Below are positions 5,004 to 6,671 of a stretch of DNA of 6,671 nucleotides, in pieces; within the stretch, counting starts at the first letter, position 1, and each line of letters starts with the position of its first letter. A program made the translations under genes and the position numbers. The notes beneath the pieces were generated by a model. It had not been told where the DNA came from. It saw nothing but the letters and a program-made list of their open reading frames with translations, and searched no databases. The stretch comes from an uncultured Slackia sp. (GTDB taxonomy: Bacteria; Actinomycetota; Coriobacteriia; Coriobacteriales; Eggerthellaceae), in NCBI GenBank assembly GCA_934646845.1, contig CAKUEV010000102.1, positions 1-6,671 of the forward strand, read 5' to 3'.

Positions 5004-6311
5004 CTATTTCATGCCGGTTTGGCTCATTTCCTCAACGTTAACCGAAATAGTGTGGGCGATGGGCTTCCAGCTGGCCTTTTTCACCAGTGCCACCAACGCG
5101 ATGGGGATATAGGTGAGCTGGAAAATGGGGAAGGTGAACAGGTAACCGATCTTCTTCGCTGTGGTGGAATGAATGTTGTCCCATTCGGTAAAGGTAGTAA
5201 GCACGCCGAAGATGAACATGAACAGCATGAAGTTAAACAGGCAGAAGAACATCGACGAGAGGGCCGAAGTGATCATGGTGCCTGCCGATATCACGCCGAA
5301 TACCGCGAGCAGCGCGATGGTGCCGTTGAAGCCGATGGAAATAACCGTGAGCAGCATGGCGGGCGCGATGGTCATGAGCATGTCGTAGCACGCAAAGCGC
5401 TTGCCCTTCGGGTTGGTGAAAATGCCTTTGAGCAGTTTGGCGGCATAGTGCCAAAACACCTGATAGAAGCCTTTCGCCCAACGGAATCGTTGGTTCCAGG
5501 AGTCGATGAAGGTAATGGGCTGCTCGTCGTAGAGCATAGCGGTGGGGCAATAGGCGATACGACGGCCTTCGATAATGGAGCTCGCGGAAAACTCGATATC
5601 CTCCGTGAGCAGGTGCCATTTCCAGCCGCCGCTTTCTTTGAGCACGCGGGCGGCAATGAAGAAGCCCGTTCCCGAAATAGCGCAGCTCGTGTTGAGCGTC
5701 AAGCGCGCCTGGCTCAGATATTTCGCCTCGCGTAAGAACCAAATGGCATAGCCAGCGGAAATCCAGTTGCTTCCGTAGTTCTTAGAGTTGCGGTAGCTCG
5801 TGGAGGCCTCGGCGCCGCCGTCGAAGACCTTATTCATTTCGCGGAAGTAATTCGCGTCGAGCACGTTGTCGGCGTCGAATACGAAATACGCTTCGAAGCT
5901 TTCGGCGTCGTCGCGTTTTTGGATTTCATGCCAGCCGTAGTTCAGTGCGTAGCCCTTGCCGACTTCTTCATCGTTAAAGCGCTCGTACACTTCGGTCGCA
6001 CCGGCATTGCGTGCGATTTCCGCAGTGTTGTCGGTGCAGTTGTCGGCAATCACGAAAATGCTGATGAGCTCTTGCGGGTAGTTTTGCACGCGAATGCTGT
6101 GAAGGAGGTCGCCGATAACTTGGCTCTCGTTGCGCGCAGAAATCATCACGGCATATTTGTGATTGGTCTTGGCTTCCTGCAAAGGCGGTTTGCGCGTGAG
6201 CACGACGAATACGTAGTAGAACTGGTAGATGTAGCAGATGCTGAAAACCAGCAAAACGGACCAGTTGAAGACGTCAACGAACGTCATATGCGAAAGCATT
6301 TGCTCGAACAC
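5004..6311 (-). CDS. Family 2 membrane glycosyltransferase, EpsO/NodC/BcsA-like
   Basis: The protein is 435 aa from a GTG start and probably an inner-membrane enzyme that polymerises or transfers sugars from nucleotide donors for a surface polysaccharide. Residue 1 is that GTG. A membrane segment spans about 12-38. The GT-A catalytic domain includes ISARNES (57-63), VIADNCTDNTAEIARNAGAT (87-106), the metal-binding FDADN (145-149, D146 and D148), the acceptor-site TEDIEF (236-241) and QRFRW (274-278), a Q-x-x-R-W motif typical of processive enzymes. About four more membrane segments follow (roughly 312-344, 349-374, 387-410). GTG 6311 has TAGGAG 10 nt upstream. A GTG at 6359 would add 16 residues, but it lies about 11 nt from the predicted transcription start with almost no leader; an ATG at 6299 is another option. 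The polymer made is unknown. It is a single-gene unit converging on the DUF4130-like gene. Confidence 0.88.
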   Translation of the reverse strand: MFEQMLSHMTFVDVFNWSVLLVFSICYIYQFYYVFVVLTRKPPLQEAKTNHKYAVMISARNESQVIGDLLHSIRVQNYPQELISIFVIADNCTDNTAEIARNAGATEVYERFNDEEVGKGYALNYGWHEIQKRDDAESFEAYFVFDADNVLDANYFREMNKVFDGGAEASTSYRNSKNYGSNWISAGYAIWFLREAKYLSQARLTLNTSCAISGTGFFIAARVLKESGGWKWHLLTEDIEFSASSIIEGRRIAYCPTAMLYDEQPITFIDSWNQRFRWAKGFYQVFWHYAAKLLKGIFTNPKGKRFACYDMLMTIAPAMLLTVISIGFNGTIALLAVFGVISAGTMITSALSSMFFCLFNFMLFMFIFGVLTTFTEWDNIHSTTAKKIGYLFTFPIFQLTYIPIALVALVKKASWKPIAHTISVNVEEMSQTGMK

Positions 6312-6376
6312 GGTCTTCTCGCTCCTATCGATTGGCGGCTTTAAATGCTGCGTTGGCACTTCCGTAAACTTTCAAG

Positions 6377-6405
6377 ATTATAGGGTTAGAGCGGCGTGGG
6401 GCCTA
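6377..6405 (-). promoter_or_regulatory. Promoter of the glycosyltransferase gene
   Basis: On the minus strand a perfect TATAAT occupies 6382-6377. The hexamer 17 nt upstream, TAGGCC (6405-6400), is a poor -35. Transcription would start near 6370, giving a leader of about 59 nt to the GTG at 6311. The weak -35 suggests low basal activity or help from an activator. Nothing else convincing is visible in the 191-nt gap up to the comF stop, apart from a short GC-rich inverted repeat (GGCGC 6474-6478, GCGCC 6481-6485). Confidence 0.5.
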
Positions 6406-6502
6406 TATGCCTTCCCGCGCGCGAACATAAAATGCGCAACCATTGCAGAATTGGGCGGCCATTTGCGGTTCGGGGCGCAGGCGCCGCTCGTCGATGACGC
6501 GC

Positions 6503-6671
6503 CTACACTCGCGCGACGGTGGCGCAGCGCACCCTGGCGCCGGCCAGTTCGAGCGCGATGCCCGCCTGATCCATCGTCGCGCCCGTAGTGAACACGTCGT
6601 CAATCAAAAGCAGGCGTCGGCCTGGAAGAGGTTCGCATGCGGTGAAGCGTCCTTGCATATTCTGCTTGCGT
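6503..6671 (-). CDS. comF: ComF family protein, C-terminal fragment (continues past the right edge)
   Basis: The last 55 residues are visible, ending in TAG at 6505-6503. They contain RLLLIDDVFTTGATM, the phosphoribosyltransferase signature that binds PRPP (hydrophobic residues, two aspartates, then TTGAT), followed by the helix and strand IALELAGARVRCATVARV that ends typical ComF proteins. The upstream RKQNMQGRF stretch matches the ComF block before the signature. In naturally competent bacteria ComF takes part in DNA uptake in the cytosol and cooperates with PriA. The family is also widespread in non-competent species, so competence cannot be inferred. The zinc-binding N-terminal half and the start lie outside the window. 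Confidence 0.9.
   Translation of the reverse strand, partial: RKQNMQGRFTACEPLPGRRLLLIDDVFTTGATMDQAGIALELAGARVRCATVARV

Noticed and set aside
5019..5735. 238-aa plus-strand open frame
   Set aside because: It is antisense to the glycosyltransferase gene and low-complexity (His/Glu/Gly-rich), with no ribosome binding site.
6403..6603. 66-aa minus-strand frame overlapping the comF end, with a CNGC motif
   Set aside because: It shadows comF in another frame, lacks a ribosome binding site, and its part beyond comF is only about 33 residues with no recognisable family.
1..6671. CRISPR arrays, tRNA or rRNA genes, insertion sequences, attachment sites
   Set aside because: I saw no regularly spaced repeats, no tRNA-like cloverleaf, no transposase or integrase, and no terminal inverted repeats with target duplications.

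Overview
The window is GC-rich and gene-dense. Its protein set (LOG-family protein, radical SAM protein with a helix-hairpin-helix, C69 dipeptidase, DUF4130-type protein, EpsO-like glycosyltransferase, ComF) fits a high-GC actinobacterium, most likely class Coriobacteriia (Eggerthella/Slackia-like). That placement is inferred from protein style and codon use, not from a marker gene.

Layout. Positions 1-67 (minus) hold the first 22 codons of an unidentified gene. A minus-strand unit follows: a LOG-family protein (905-372) with a possible 56-aa basic protein (372-202) overlapping its stop codon as TAATG. Facing away from it, from 1125, are three plus-strand genes: a radical SAM protein of the 'putative DNA modification/repair' family (1125-2441), a C69-family dipeptidase (2534-4033), and the usual partner of that radical SAM family (DUF4130-like, 4140-4994). 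Converging on them is a minus-strand membrane glycosyltransferase (6311-5004). The right edge carries the C-terminal part of ComF (minus, 6671-6503).

How the genes fit together. The radical SAM protein and the DUF4130-like protein belong to two families known to occur together and often linked to uracil-DNA-glycosylase-like domains. Their biochemical function is unknown as far as I know. Here a peptidase gene and an intrinsic terminator separate them. The radical SAM promoter carries the strongest non-coding signal in the window. It has TTGAAT-17 bp-TAGAAT promoter elements overlaid by a 39-bp imperfect palindrome (1066-1104). The palindrome consists of two LexA/SOS-box-like sites, each one mismatch from CGAAC-N4-GTTCG. 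The protein also ends in QMSLF, a match to the bacterial sliding-clamp-binding motif. Together these suggest a DNA-damage-inducible, replication-clamp-associated repair or modification system. That reading is inference.

Other points: the intrinsic terminator of the glycosyltransferase lies inside the 3' end of the convergent DUF4130 gene and encodes part of an apparent C-terminal extension. Two genes (radical SAM and glycosyltransferase) probably start at GTG codons downstream of the longest possible start.
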